Shown: piece by piece, positions 15,817 through 24,585 of the stretch
How the letters are laid out: each line of letters starts with the position of its first letter
How positions within the stretch are numbered: the first letter of the stretch is position 1
DNA from: Cellulomonas terrae
GTDB lineage: Bacteria > Actinomycetota > Actinomycetes > Actinomycetales > Cellulomonadaceae
NCBI RefSeq assembly: GCF_007990265.1
Contig: NZ_BJWH01000007.1
Location: 99,015 to 163,014 of the forward strand
Reading direction: 5' to 3'
Length of the DNA: 64,000 bases
Notes under the pieces: model-generated
Databases searched by the model: none
The model's input: the letters and a program-made list of their open reading frames with translations, nothing else
Told to the model about the DNA's origin: nothing
Program-made: the position numbers and the translations under genes

Positions 15817-16578
15817 GTGCCCAAGCACGCGTGGCGGATACCCGCCGGACTGATCCTGCTCAGCCTGGTCCCGATGCTGGCCGGCGGGATCCGGCTCGCG
15901 GAGCTCAGCAGCGACCCGGAGGTGACGGCCGCCAACGAGCGGTTCGTGACCATGCCGGTGCCCGTGGTGGTGCACATCGTGTGCGCGACGGTGTTCCTGG
16001 TGCTCGGCGCGTTCCAGTTCCACCCGGGCCTGCGGCGGCGCCGGCCTCGCTGGCACCGCCTCGCCGGCCGGGTCGTGGCTCCGGCGGGGGTCCTCGCGGC
16101 GCTCGCGGGCCTCTGGATGGCGGTCTTCACGGACCTGCCGGCCGGCGACGGGCCGCTGCTGATGTGGATCCGGCTCGTGTTCGGCAGCGCGATGGTCGCG
16201 TTCCTCGTGCTCGGGGTCGTGGCCATCCGTCGACGGGACGTCGTCACGCACAGCGCGTGGGTGACCCGCGGCTACGCGATCGGCCAGGGTGCCGGCACGC
16301 AGGCGCTGATCTTCGCGCCGTGGACGCTGGTCATCGGCGCACCCGGCGAGACGCTGCGGGCGGTGCTCATGGGTGCCGCGTGGGTGATCAACCTCGCGTT
16401 CGCGGAGCGGGTCATCCGGCGGCGGCGCCTGACCGGGCGGCGGACCGCCCGGTCAGGACACCTGGCCGTCAGGAGCGCGGCACCGCACCCGGCAGCGGCG
16501 GCACCACCGGCGGGAGCGGCCGCGCCGGGGCCGACCGCCGCGACTGCGGATCTTCCTCGCCGCCCAGCGGCTCGGTGA
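15817..16578 (+). CDS. DUF2306 family membrane protein
   Basis: A 253-residue protein with about six membrane helices through residue 205 (for example ILLSLVPMLAGGIRLA, HIVCATVFLVLGAFQF, MWIRLVFGSAMVAFLVLGVVAI). HPGLRRRRPRWHRLAGRVV and HSAWVTRGYAIGQGAGTQA are DUF2306 hallmarks. The GTG at 15817 has a good site, GAGGAGAA. The last 45 residues are Ala/Pro/Arg-rich and lie in the 110 bases that overlap the convergent peptidase gene, so the original protein may have been shorter. Function unknown. Confidence 0.78.
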   Translation: MPKHAWRIPAGLILLSLVPMLAGGIRLAELSSDPEVTAANERFVTMPVPVVVHIVCATVFLVLGAFQFHPGLRRRRPRWHRLAGRVVAPAGVLAALAGLWMAVFTDLPAGDGPLLMWIRLVFGSAMVAFLVLGVVAIRRRDVVTHSAWVTRGYAIGQGAGTQALIFAPWTLVIGAPGETLRAVLMGAAWVINLAFAERVIRRRRLTGRRTARSGHLAVRSAAPHPAAAAPPAGAAAPGPTAATADLPRRPAAR

Positions 16579-18247
16579 ACGGCTGCACGTCACCGGTGCA
16601 CACGGTCCCGGCCGCGGGCGTCGCGCCCGTGAGCAGGTAGGCGTCCACGGCGTCGGTCACGCACGCCGACGTGCCGTACGCGGTGTGCCCCCACGAGTCG
16701 CTCGACAGGAGGGTGCTCCGAGGCAGGAGCGCGGCTGCGGCCACGGCCCCGTCGTAGTTCGTCGCCGGATCCCAGTAGTTGCCGACGACGAGCACCGGAG
16801 CGGCCGTCTTCCTGGTGAACGGGCCGGTGTACGCGTCCTCGTCGCGGATCGTCCAGGTCGACGACGCGCACGGGGACGACGCCCACGTCCAGAGCGGACC
16901 GAAGCCCGGTGCTGCGGCGTCGGCCGCGGCGGACGCCGGCACCCAGTCCTCGGCACGGGCGGGGTTGAGCCCGTCGGTGCACAGCACGCTCTGGAACGCC
17001 TCGGGCGAGTTGTCGTACGGCCACCCGGCAGCGACGGGCGGCCTCGGAGCGGCCGGTCCGTGCATCGCCTGGTACCGCGCGATGAACGCTGCACGGGCGC
17101 CGGGGAGCTCGGCGCCCGCCGGGAAGACGAGGCTGTGGACGAAGGTCAGGTCCTGGTCCACCCAGGCCGCCGCGTCCGGCTGGTAGAGGTCGCCCAAGAG
17201 AAGGCCGACCAGCGTCGGGTACGTGAGCTCGAACAGCGGCGCACCCGTCTCGTCCGTGATGACGACCGGGTTCGCCTTGAGCGACGCGACGATGTCCGCG
17301 TAGACCGTCGCCGGGTCGCCGAGGCCGGCGAGGAGGCAGTACTCCGGCCCCGCCGTGGCGCACCGGGCGAGGATCTCGTCCAGCGCCTTCGACGCGCCCT
17401 CGCCGGACTTCAGCCGCTGCGTCTGCGGGATGCTCGCGTTCTCGGCCGTGCCGGCCCAGGCCAGCGGGTCGAGCACGCCGTCGATGACGACCGCGCGCAC
17501 GCGGTCCGGGTACAGGTTCGCGTAGACGTTGCCCAGGTACGTGCCGTACGAGAAGCCCAGGTAGGTCAGCTTCTTGTCGCCGACCATCCGGCGCAGCACG
17601 TCCATGTCGCGCGCGACCTCGGCCGTCGACATCGACCCGGCGAGCGGAGCGCCGGCGGTGGAGCAGGCCGACCCGAACGCCTTCGCCGACGCGACGTACG
17701 CACCGGTCTCCGCGTCGCCCACCGGGAACGCGACGTTGAGACCTGTCAAGGCGTCCGCCTGCTCACCCAGGTGGCGGAAGCACTTCACGTTGCTGCTGAA
17801 GTTGGTGCCGCGCGGGTCGACGCCGACGACGTCGAACCGCTCGAGCAGCGCCGGGGACAGGAAGAACGACGCGGCCGCGGCGATCTGCACCCCGGACCCG
17901 CCCGGACCGCCCGGGTTGATGAACAGGGTGCCGATCTTGCGCGCCGGGTCCGCGACCGACAGCCGCAGCAGCGCGACGTCGGTCGTGGCCTTGCGCGGCT
18001 GGTCGTAGTCGAGCGGCAGCCGGACGGTCCCGCACTCGGTGCGTTCGCCGAAGACGCTGCTGCAGTCGAACCACTGCGGGTCGGGCACCGGGACGCGGTC
18101 GACGCGGGCGGCCTCCGCCCGGCTCGTGCGGTCGGGACGGTCGGACGACGGGCTGGCGCTCGCGGTGGCCGACCCGAGCGTGACGGTTAGGGCAAGAGCC
18201 CCGAGAAGTGCGCCCCACCTGCGGGCATGGCGACGTGCAGCAGTCAT
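16469..18247 (-). CDS. Secreted alpha/beta hydrolase, S33 tripeptidyl aminopeptidase type
   Basis: A 592-residue secreted enzyme resembling Streptomyces SlpD/SlpE and Tap proteases. The signal peptide ends near TASASPSSD. The oxyanion segment is LFINPGGPGGSGVQ. The catalytic triad is apparent: Ser233 in GFSYGTYLG, Asp493 in NYWDPATNY and His521 in DSWGHTAYG. Paired cysteines (CSSVF/CGTV and others) fit an extracellular enzyme. It is expected to remove N-terminal tripeptides from peptides outside the cell. The C-terminal tail after residue 560 is Pro/Arg-rich and overlaps the DUF2306 gene. Confidence 0.9.
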   Translation of the reverse strand: MTAARRHARRWGALLGALALTVTLGSATASASPSSDRPDRTSRAEAARVDRVPVPDPQWFDCSSVFGERTECGTVRLPLDYDQPRKATTDVALLRLSVADPARKIGTLFINPGGPGGSGVQIAAAASFFLSPALLERFDVVGVDPRGTNFSSNVKCFRHLGEQADALTGLNVAFPVGDAETGAYVASAKAFGSACSTAGAPLAGSMSTAEVARDMDVLRRMVGDKKLTYLGFSYGTYLGNVYANLYPDRVRAVVIDGVLDPLAWAGTAENASIPQTQRLKSGEGASKALDEILARCATAGPEYCLLAGLGDPATVYADIVASLKANPVVITDETGAPLFELTYPTLVGLLLGDLYQPDAAAWVDQDLTFVHSLVFPAGAELPGARAAFIARYQAMHGPAAPRPPVAAGWPYDNSPEAFQSVLCTDGLNPARAEDWVPASAAADAAAPGFGPLWTWASSPCASSTWTIRDEDAYTGPFTRKTAAPVLVVGNYWDPATNYDGAVAAAALLPRSTLLSSDSWGHTAYGTSACVTDAVDAYLLTGATPAAGTVCTGDVQPFTEPLGGEEDPQSRRSAPARPLPPVVPPLPGAVPRS

Positions 18248-18425
18248 GCGTTCCCCCTGCGTGTGCGTCCGCCGTCCGTTCGCCCCCTGCGCCCGGTCCG
18301 GTCTGGACGCGCCTCACCCTGCCGAAGACGTGCACCGCCGCGCCACGGTGCGAATGTGAAGACTCCGCAAAGATGTCCCCCGCTCGCGTTATCGTCGCCG
18401 GGCCACGACGAGGAAGGGAGCGCTG

Positions 18426-19574
18426 GTGACGGGGTTCGGACCGCTGGCGTACCACCGCGACGTCGCGACGACCCTGGAACGGGAGAACCCCGTGGCGTTC
18501 CGGTCCCTGCGGCCGACGACTCCGACGGCGGAGCTCGAGCAGGTGCTGCTGCGGCAGACGTACCGGGTGGATCCTGTCGGGCACGCCGAGGTGCACGCCG
18601 CCGTCCAGCGGGCCGCGGACGCGCTCGGGGTCGTGCTCCCGATCGAGATCTACGTCGACGAGCGCGGCCAGGGCGTCGACGCGGAGCTCGTGTTCGTGCC
18701 GGACCGGGCGGTCCTGATCCTCTCCGGCGGCCTGCTCAACCTGCTCGACCCCGAGGAGCTGTGCGCGGTCGCGGGGCACGAGCTGGCGCACCACGTGCTG
18801 TGGACCGCGGACGACGGCCGGTACCTCGCGGCGTCGCGGCTGCTCGACGCGGCCGAGTCCGACGCCCGCACCCCGTCGGAGTACCTCGAGACCGCACGCC
18901 GGTACCGCCTGGCCACCGAGCTGGTGGCCGACCGCGGCGGGATGCTGGCGTGCGGCTCGCTGACGACGACCGTGAGCGGGCTGGTCAAGGTGGTCACCGG
19001 CCTGGCGAAGGTCGACTCGGCGGCGTACCTGCGGCAGGCGGCCGAGGTGGACTACAGCGTGCCGAGCGCCGGGAGCACCCACCCGGAGACCGTCCTGCGG
19101 GCGTGGGCGCTGCAGGAGTGGGCCGAGCGCGGTCCGGGTGCCGACGCGATGGTCGAGGCGTCCCTGGGCCCGCAGCTCGACCTCGCGGTGCTCGACGTGC
19201 TCGGGCAGGACCGGCTCGTCGAGATCACGCGCTCGCTGGTCTGGATGCTCGTGGCGGACGACGCCGTCCGCAGCGAGGAGGCCCTGGACCTGGCGCGACG
19301 GTTCGGGGTCGTCGTCGGAGGCACCCCGGTCATCTCGGACATGCCCACGACGCTCGCCACCGAGACGCGCACCTACCTGGCGGCCGTGCTGCTCGACTTC
19401 GCGACGGCCGACGACGAAGGCGGTGCCGACGACCTGGGCGCGGTCCTGGCGCTGGCGCGGCGGGTCGGCCTGGGCGACGACGTGCTGCGGATGATCGGCG
19501 CCGAGCTCGACCTGGGCGACCGGGCCATGTCCCGCGTGCTGGCGTCGGCCGACTCGCCGCGGGTGGTGCGCTGA
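18426..19574 (+). CDS. M48-like zinc metalloprotease
   Basis: A 382-residue protein with the zinc-protease signature AGHELAHHVLW (HExxH near residues 118-122) and a downstream glutamate in ATELVADRGGM, as in family M48. Before it lie an alpha/beta segment (IEIYVDERG, ELVFVPDRAVLILSGGLLNLL) and afterwards a long helical region with TerB-like repeats of acidic residues. It has no clear membrane helices, unlike HtpX, so it is likely cytoplasmic. The GTG at 18426 follows GGAAGGGAGCG. Its stop overlaps a 16-codon frame that in turn overlaps the large helicase gene, so protease and helicase are translationally linked. Confidence 0.8.
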   Translation: MTGFGPLAYHRDVATTLERENPVAFRSLRPTTPTAELEQVLLRQTYRVDPVGHAEVHAAVQRAADALGVVLPIEIYVDERGQGVDAELVFVPDRAVLILSGGLLNLLDPEELCAVAGHELAHHVLWTADDGRYLAASRLLDAAESDARTPSEYLETARRYRLATELVADRGGMLACGSLTTTVSGLVKVVTGLAKVDSAAYLRQAAEVDYSVPSAGSTHPETVLRAWALQEWAERGPGADAMVEASLGPQLDLAVLDVLGQDRLVEITRSLVWMLVADDAVRSEEALDLARRFGVVVGGTPVISDMPTTLATETRTYLAAVLLDFATADDEGGADDLGAVLALARRVGLGDDVLRMIGAELDLGDRAMSRVLASADSPRVVR

Positions 19575-19631
19575 TGCGGCGCGTCGTGACGTGCGGACGT
19601 CCCCGTGTGCCGGTGGTGCGCTGATGCGGCG
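19562..19631 (+). repeat. 20-bp direct repeat at the protease-helicase junction
   Basis: The 20-mer GGTGGTGCGCTGATGCGGCG occurs at 19562-19581 and again at 19612-19631, exactly 50 bases apart. Each copy carries the same overlapping stop/start (TGATG). The repeat looks like a duplicated gene junction and creates the intervening 16-codon frame. Confidence 0.8.
19574..19624 (+). CDS. 16-codon coupling ORF between protease and helicase
   Basis: ATG at 19574 overlaps the protease stop (TGATG), and the frame MRRVVTCGRPRVPVVR ends in a TGA that overlaps the helicase ATG (TGATG at 19622-19626). Ribosomes could therefore pass from protease to helicase without an independent start. The peptide itself is Arg/Val-rich and need not have a function. 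It may simply be a relic of the junction duplication. Confidence 0.45.
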   Translation: MRRVVTCGRPRVPVVR

Positions 19632-22600
19632 GCTGATCGAGCGCGCAGTGGAGCGGGGCGGGCTGCCCGCCGACGACGTCCTGGGACTGCTGCTGCCGGT
19701 GTTCCGCACGGTGCAGACGCTCCACGAGACCGGCAGGGTCGCACCGCTGCGGGGCCTCGCGGCGCTGGAGCAGGACGGCGACGACCCGGTGACGGTCGAC
19801 GTGTCGCTCGCCGGACCGCCGGTGCGGAACCGGTCGGCGATCGCGGCCGCGGAGCTCACCGGCGCCGTCGAGGTCGAGCAGGACGAGGGCACCGTCCGGA
19901 TCGTCGCCGGCTGGCAGCGCTGGGAGCACCTCGTCGGCCACCACGACGAGCTCACCGACATCGCCAGCCTGGGCGAGCTGTTCGTCGCGCTCGTGTGCGG
20001 GCTCGACCTGGCCGACGAGGGCGACGCGGCTCAGCTCCAGGAGCGGCGGAACAACCTGTTCGCCCTCGACCCCGGGCTGCACCCGGTCCTCGCGACGGTC
20101 GCCAGCGCGATGATCGCGCCTGACCGCCGGCGTCGCGCGCAGGACCTCGCCGACGTCGTCAGGCGGCTGGAGTCGTACCGCGACCAGCCCGAGGACTTCG
20201 ACCTCGACCGGGTGCTGAGCGCCCAGCCCGACTCCCGCGCGGCCGTCCTGGCGCACCTGCGCGACCGGCTCTTCGACGCGTCCCGGCGCAACCCGCTCCT
20301 GCACTTCCGGCCCACCGGCCGGACCATCAACCTCACCGAGGCGTCGGTGCCGCTGGTGCTCGACGTCCGGCACATCCGCGCGTCGCAGCTGTTCACGTGG
20401 GGCGGTCCGGCGTCGTCGCGGCTGGTCGACGGGAAGGTGCTCGACGTCGGCTCGCTGGTGCGGTGGGACGACGCCCCCTACGCCGCCGCGGCGCTCGACG
20501 CGCTGATCTCGTCGGCCCGTCGGGACCGCGCCGAGTACGGGCGCGACCAGCTGCGGCTCGTCGTGGCGTTCCTGCGCTGGCACGACGTGAAGAACGATCC
20601 GACCACGCCCATCGAGTCGCCCCTGGTGCTGGCGCCGGTGACGCTGACCAAGCAGCGGGGCGTGCGCGACGCGTACCGCATGGAGCTGACCAGCACCGTG
20701 GCCGAGGTCAACCCGGTGCTGCGGCACCAGCTGGACGAGCTCTTCGGCCTGCGGCTGCCCGAGACTGTCGACCTCGCCGCCGACGGGGCCGTCGAGGAGC
20801 TGCGGGCGACCATCGAGAGGCAGGCGCGCGCGACGCAGCCGGCCGTCGTGGTCTCGCTCGTCGACAAGCCCCGCATCGAGCTCGTCCGGCACCGCGCGCA
20901 GGTGGCGCTCCAGGCGTACCGGCGACGGCGGCCGTCGAGCCGCCCGACGATCGGCCGCCGCCAGTACGCGTACTCGTACCGGCGTCCGGGCTGGGCGCCG
21001 CTGGGCGTGCAGATCTACGCCGACCGGATCCAGCGTCGACCGATCCCGCTGTCGGTCGAGCTGGGCGACGCACCCGCCCCGCAGCACGTGGTGGAGACGT
21101 TCTCCGTGCAGTCGACAGCCGACGACAACCCCTACACGTGGGACGTCGACCTGACGATGGTCACGCTGGCCAACTTCAACTACCGCACCCTCAGCCTGGT
21201 CCGCGACTACGACTCGTTGCTGACCGAGCCGCTGGAGAACGCCGCCTTCGACGAGCTGTTCTCGAGCGCCCCGCGGGACGTCGCCGAGCACGGCGCGACC
21301 GTCCCCGTGGCCGACCGCTACCTCGTGGTCCCCGCAGACGCGTCGCAGGTCGGCGCCGTGGCGCTGGCCCGCTCCGGCGACAACTTCGTCATCCAGGGGC
21401 CGCCCGGAACCGGCAAGTCGCAGACGATCACCAACCTGGTCGCCGACTTCGTCGCGCACGGCAAGCGGGTGCTGTTCGTCTGCCAGAAGCGCGCCGCGCT
21501 CGACGTGGTGCACGCGCGGCTTCGTGCGCAGGGACTGGGCGAGATCTGCACGCTGGTGCACGACAGCCAGCAGGACAAGAAGGAGTTCGTGCACGGGCTG
21601 CGGGACACGTACGAGCGGTGGCTGGCCGACGACGAGCCGCTGGGGGCCGTCGAGGCCCGACGGGCGGCGCTGATCGACGCGACGACCGCCGCGCTGGCCG
21701 AGGTCGGCGCGTACGAGCGGGCGCTCGCGGACGTACAGGACGTGCTCGACCGGTTGATCTCGCTGCGCGGGTTCCGCTGGGGCGACGACCTGACCCCCGC
21801 GGAGCAGGCCCTGCTGCCCGAGCCGGCCGACTGGGTGCCGGCCCGGCCGCTGGTCGACTCGCTCGTCGCTGCCCTGGCGCGGGCGGGCGCTGCGCCGGTG
21901 CTCGCGAGGACGCCCGTCCGCCTGGTCGACCCCGCGATCCTGCACGAGTCCCGCGCCGACGCCGTGGTCGCCCAGCGTGCCCAGGAGGCGGTGGACGCGA
22001 TCGAGGCCGTGCTCGCGCTGCTCGTCGCGTCGTCCGACGCCGACGGGCTCACGGTGGACGACGCGGACGCGATCGGGCAGATGCACGCGGTGCTCGCCCC
22101 GCTGGTCCAGCGCGACCTCGGCTCGGCGGTCACCCCACGGACGCCGGCCGCGCGGCGGCTGCAGGACGCCACGGCCGCGTGGCGCGAGGTCGAGGCCGCG
22201 GCGGACGCCGCCGACCGGGCCGCGGTCGGCTGGCGCGCGCCGCTCTCCGCCCCCGACGCAGCCGCCGCCCTCGACATCGCGCGCCGACGCGAGCCGTCGG
22301 CGTGGAAGTTCCTCGACGGTGGCTGGCGGCGCGTGAAGAAGCTGGTCGCGGCCGGTTTCGACGCCGGGGACCGGCAGGTCCGGCCGACGGCCACGCAGGC
22401 TCTCGAGCTCCTCGTCGCGCGCTATGACACCGCGGCCCGCGCCGACGCGCTCTCGCAGGAGCTCGCCCGCGAGTGGGGGCACGGTGACCTCGCGGTGCTC
22501 AGCGACCGGATCACCGCGATCCGGCAGTACACCGGCGCGCTCGCCGTGTGGCGCACCCGCCTGGCCGACACCGAGCCCGACGACGTGCTCGACCGGCTCC

Positions 22601-24585
22601 CCGACCAGGTCGAGGCCGTACGGGCGCTCCTGTCGGGACTCGTCCTGGGCGCGGACGACCTCCCGATGACCGACCTGCGCGACGAGCTGCGCGGCCTGAC
22701 CGGCGCCGACGGGCAGGCCCTCGTCCGGGCGACGGCCGGCACGCTGCGTGACCTCTCGGCGGCCCCGACCGTGCTGCGTGCGCTCCGGCACCTCGACGCG
22801 TCACCGGACCAGCTCGAGTACGCCGTCGTCGCCGCTTCCATGCGGGAGGCCCGCGCGCTGGAGCCCTCGCTCGACAGGCTCGACGGCGACCGCCTGGCCG
22901 ACCTGCTGGACCGGGTGGCCGAACGCGCCCCTGAGCTCCAGCGCGCCAACGCCGCCGTCGTCACCGCCCGGCTGTGCGCACGGTTCGCGGAGTCCGTCGC
23001 GCACTCGCAGCGCAGCGTCACCGGCATGAGTCCCGAGGACCGGGCGCTCAAGGCGGTCTGGATGGCGGGTCGGCGGGAGCTGGAGCACGAGTTCGGCAAG
23101 GTCCGCGCGTACAAGTCGATCCGGCACCTGGCCTCCGCGGACCCCGGCGCCGTCGTCGCGGCGATGCGGCCCGTGTGGCTGATGAGCCCGTCGTCGCTGT
23201 CCGACACGCTGCCGCTGGAGACGTCGTTCGACGTCGTGATCTTCGACGAGGCCAGCCAGATCCCCGTCGAGGAGGCCGTCCCGGCGCTGTTCCGTGGCGC
23301 GCAGGTGATCGTCGTCGGGGACCGGATGCAGCTGCCGCCCACGCGGTACTTCCAGGTCGGCGCGCCGTCGTCGGACGAGCCGGTCAGCGACGACGACGCC
23401 CCCGTCGGCGTGGTGCTCGACTCCGACAGCTTCCTCGCGGTCGGGTCCGTCCGGCTGCCGTCGACCATGCTGACCTGGCACTACCGCAGCCAGTACGAGG
23501 CGCTCATCCAGTTCAGCAACGCGGCCTTCTACGAGGGGCGGCTGACCACGATCCCGGACCGGACGCTGACCCACGTCCGGGCGCGTCCGCTGGAGGTGGC
23601 GGTCGGCGCGATGCCCGCGCAGGAGGACGTCGTCGCTGCCGTCGACGGCCTGCTGGAGCGCAGCATCAGCGCGATGCGGGTGCTCGACGGTGTCTACACG
23701 CAGCGCACCAACCCGCAGGAGGCCGTGTGGATCGCGCACCTGGTCCGCGAGCTGCTCGCCCGGGGGACCGGGCAGACGCTCGGGATCGTCGCGTTCTCCG
23801 AGGCGCAGCAGTCGGAGATCGAGCGCGCGCTGGAGCGGCTGGGCCGCGAGGACGCCGAGTTCGCCCGCCGGTACGACGCCGAGCTCGCGCGCGAGGAGGA
23901 CGGCCAGGTGGTCGGGCTGTTCGTGAAGAACCTCGAGAACGTCCAGGGCGACGAGCGCGACGTCATCCTCATGAGCGTCTGCTACGCCGCCGGACCCGAC
24001 GGCCGCATGCGCATGAACTTCGGTCCCATCAACAACGCGGGCGGCGAGAAGCGGCTCAACGTCATCTTCAGCCGCGCGCGCCGGCACATGGTCCTGGTCA
24101 GCAGCATCGACCACACCGCGATCACCAACACCTACAACGACGGCGCCAACACCCTGCGCGGCTTCCTGCACTACGCCGACGCGGTCTCCAACGGGGACGC
24201 TGCTGCGGCGGCCGGCGTGCTCGCCGGCCTCCGTGAACGCAGCGGGCGTGCCGCGCCCGAGGCCGTCTCCCCGATCGTCGAGCAGATCGCCGAGGCGCTC
24301 CGCGCGGCCGGCGTCGAGGTCGTCGCCGGGGTCGGCCAGTCCGCGTTCCGTGCCGACTTGGCCCTGCGTCCGCCCGGCGCCGCCGAGCACACCGTGGGAG
24401 TCCTCGTCGACCAGCCGACCCGGCTCCTCGCCCACTCCCTCGACGAGCGCCGCGTCACCCAGCCGACCGCGCTGCGCTCCGGCGGGTGGCGCGTCGTGCA
24501 GGTGCTCGCGACCGAGTGGGAGTCGGACCCGGACGCGGTGGTGCGTCGGCTGGTCAACGCGGTCGGTCTCACTCCTGCCCGATGA
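19624..24585 (+). CDS. DUF4011-type SF1 helicase with C-terminal nuclease-like domain
   Basis: A 1653-residue protein. The N-terminal region contains the DUF4011 hallmark LRDRLFDASRRNPLLHFRPT (near residue 215) and beta-rich segments. The split SF1 ATPase shows Walker A GPPGTGKSQTITNL (near 592), Walker B VIFDEASQIPVEEA (near 1206), GDRMQLPPTRYF, the Q-GDERDVILMSV motif near 1441 and LNVIFSRARRHM. Between the Walker motifs lies a long helical insert. Residues 1545-1653 resemble the REase_MTES_1575/Vsr-like domain that ends many such helicases (FRADLAL, GWRVVQVLATEW), but the expected E-x-D-G is VLVDQ. The ATG at 19624 overlaps the coupling ORF stop. Relatives occur in anti-phage systems; defence is plausible, not shown. 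Confidence 0.85.
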   Translation: MRRLIERAVERGGLPADDVLGLLLPVFRTVQTLHETGRVAPLRGLAALEQDGDDPVTVDVSLAGPPVRNRSAIAAAELTGAVEVEQDEGTVRIVAGWQRWEHLVGHHDELTDIASLGELFVALVCGLDLADEGDAAQLQERRNNLFALDPGLHPVLATVASAMIAPDRRRRAQDLADVVRRLESYRDQPEDFDLDRVLSAQPDSRAAVLAHLRDRLFDASRRNPLLHFRPTGRTINLTEASVPLVLDVRHIRASQLFTWGGPASSRLVDGKVLDVGSLVRWDDAPYAAAALDALISSARRDRAEYGRDQLRLVVAFLRWHDVKNDPTTPIESPLVLAPVTLTKQRGVRDAYRMELTSTVAEVNPVLRHQLDELFGLRLPETVDLAADGAVEELRATIERQARATQPAVVVSLVDKPRIELVRHRAQVALQAYRRRRPSSRPTIGRRQYAYSYRRPGWAPLGVQIYADRIQRRPIPLSVELGDAPAPQHVVETFSVQSTADDNPYTWDVDLTMVTLANFNYRTLSLVRDYDSLLTEPLENAAFDELFSSAPRDVAEHGATVPVADRYLVVPADASQVGAVALARSGDNFVIQGPPGTGKSQTITNLVADFVAHGKRVLFVCQKRAALDVVHARLRAQGLGEICTLVHDSQQDKKEFVHGLRDTYERWLADDEPLGAVEARRAALIDATTAALAEVGAYERALADVQDVLDRLISLRGFRWGDDLTPAEQALLPEPADWVPARPLVDSLVAALARAGAAPVLARTPVRLVDPAILHESRADAVVAQRAQEAVDAIEAVLALLVASSDADGLTVDDADAIGQMHAVLAPLVQRDLGSAVTPRTPAARRLQDATAAWREVEAAADAADRAAVGWRAPLSAPDAAAALDIARRREPSAWKFLDGGWRRVKKLVAAGFDAGDRQVRPTATQALELLVARYDTAARADALSQELAREWGHGDLAVLSDRITAIRQYTGALAVWRTRLADTEPDDVLDRLPDQVEAVRALLSGLVLGADDLPMTDLRDELRGLTGADGQALVRATAGTLRDLSAAPTVLRALRHLDASPDQLEYAVVAASMREARALEPSLDRLDGDRLADLLDRVAERAPELQRANAAVVTARLCARFAESVAHSQRSVTGMSPEDRALKAVWMAGRRELEHEFGKVRAYKSIRHLASADPGAVVAAMRPVWLMSPSSLSDTLPLETSFDVVIFDEASQIPVEEAVPALFRGAQVIVVGDRMQLPPTRYFQVGAPSSDEPVSDDDAPVGVVLDSDSFLAVGSVRLPSTMLTWHYRSQYEALIQFSNAAFYEGRLTTIPDRTLTHVRARPLEVAVGAMPAQEDVVAAVDGLLERSISAMRVLDGVYTQRTNPQEAVWIAHLVRELLARGTGQTLGIVAFSEAQQSEIERALERLGREDAEFARRYDAELAREEDGQVVGLFVKNLENVQGDERDVILMSVCYAAGPDGRMRMNFGPINNAGGEKRLNVIFSRARRHMVLVSSIDHTAITNTYNDGANTLRGFLHYADAVSNGDAAAAAGVLAGLRERSGRAAPEAVSPIVEQIAEALRAAGVEVVAGVGQSAFRADLALRPPGAAEHTVGVLVDQPTRLLAHSLDERRVTQPTALRSGGWRVVQVLATEWESDPDAVVRRLVNAVGLTPAR

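Noticed and set aside
19330..22791. A 1153-codon open frame on the minus strand opposite the helicase.
   Set aside because: It is antisense to a gene with clear helicase motifs; its translation is Arg/Gly/His-rich with no recognisable domain. High GC makes such shadows common.
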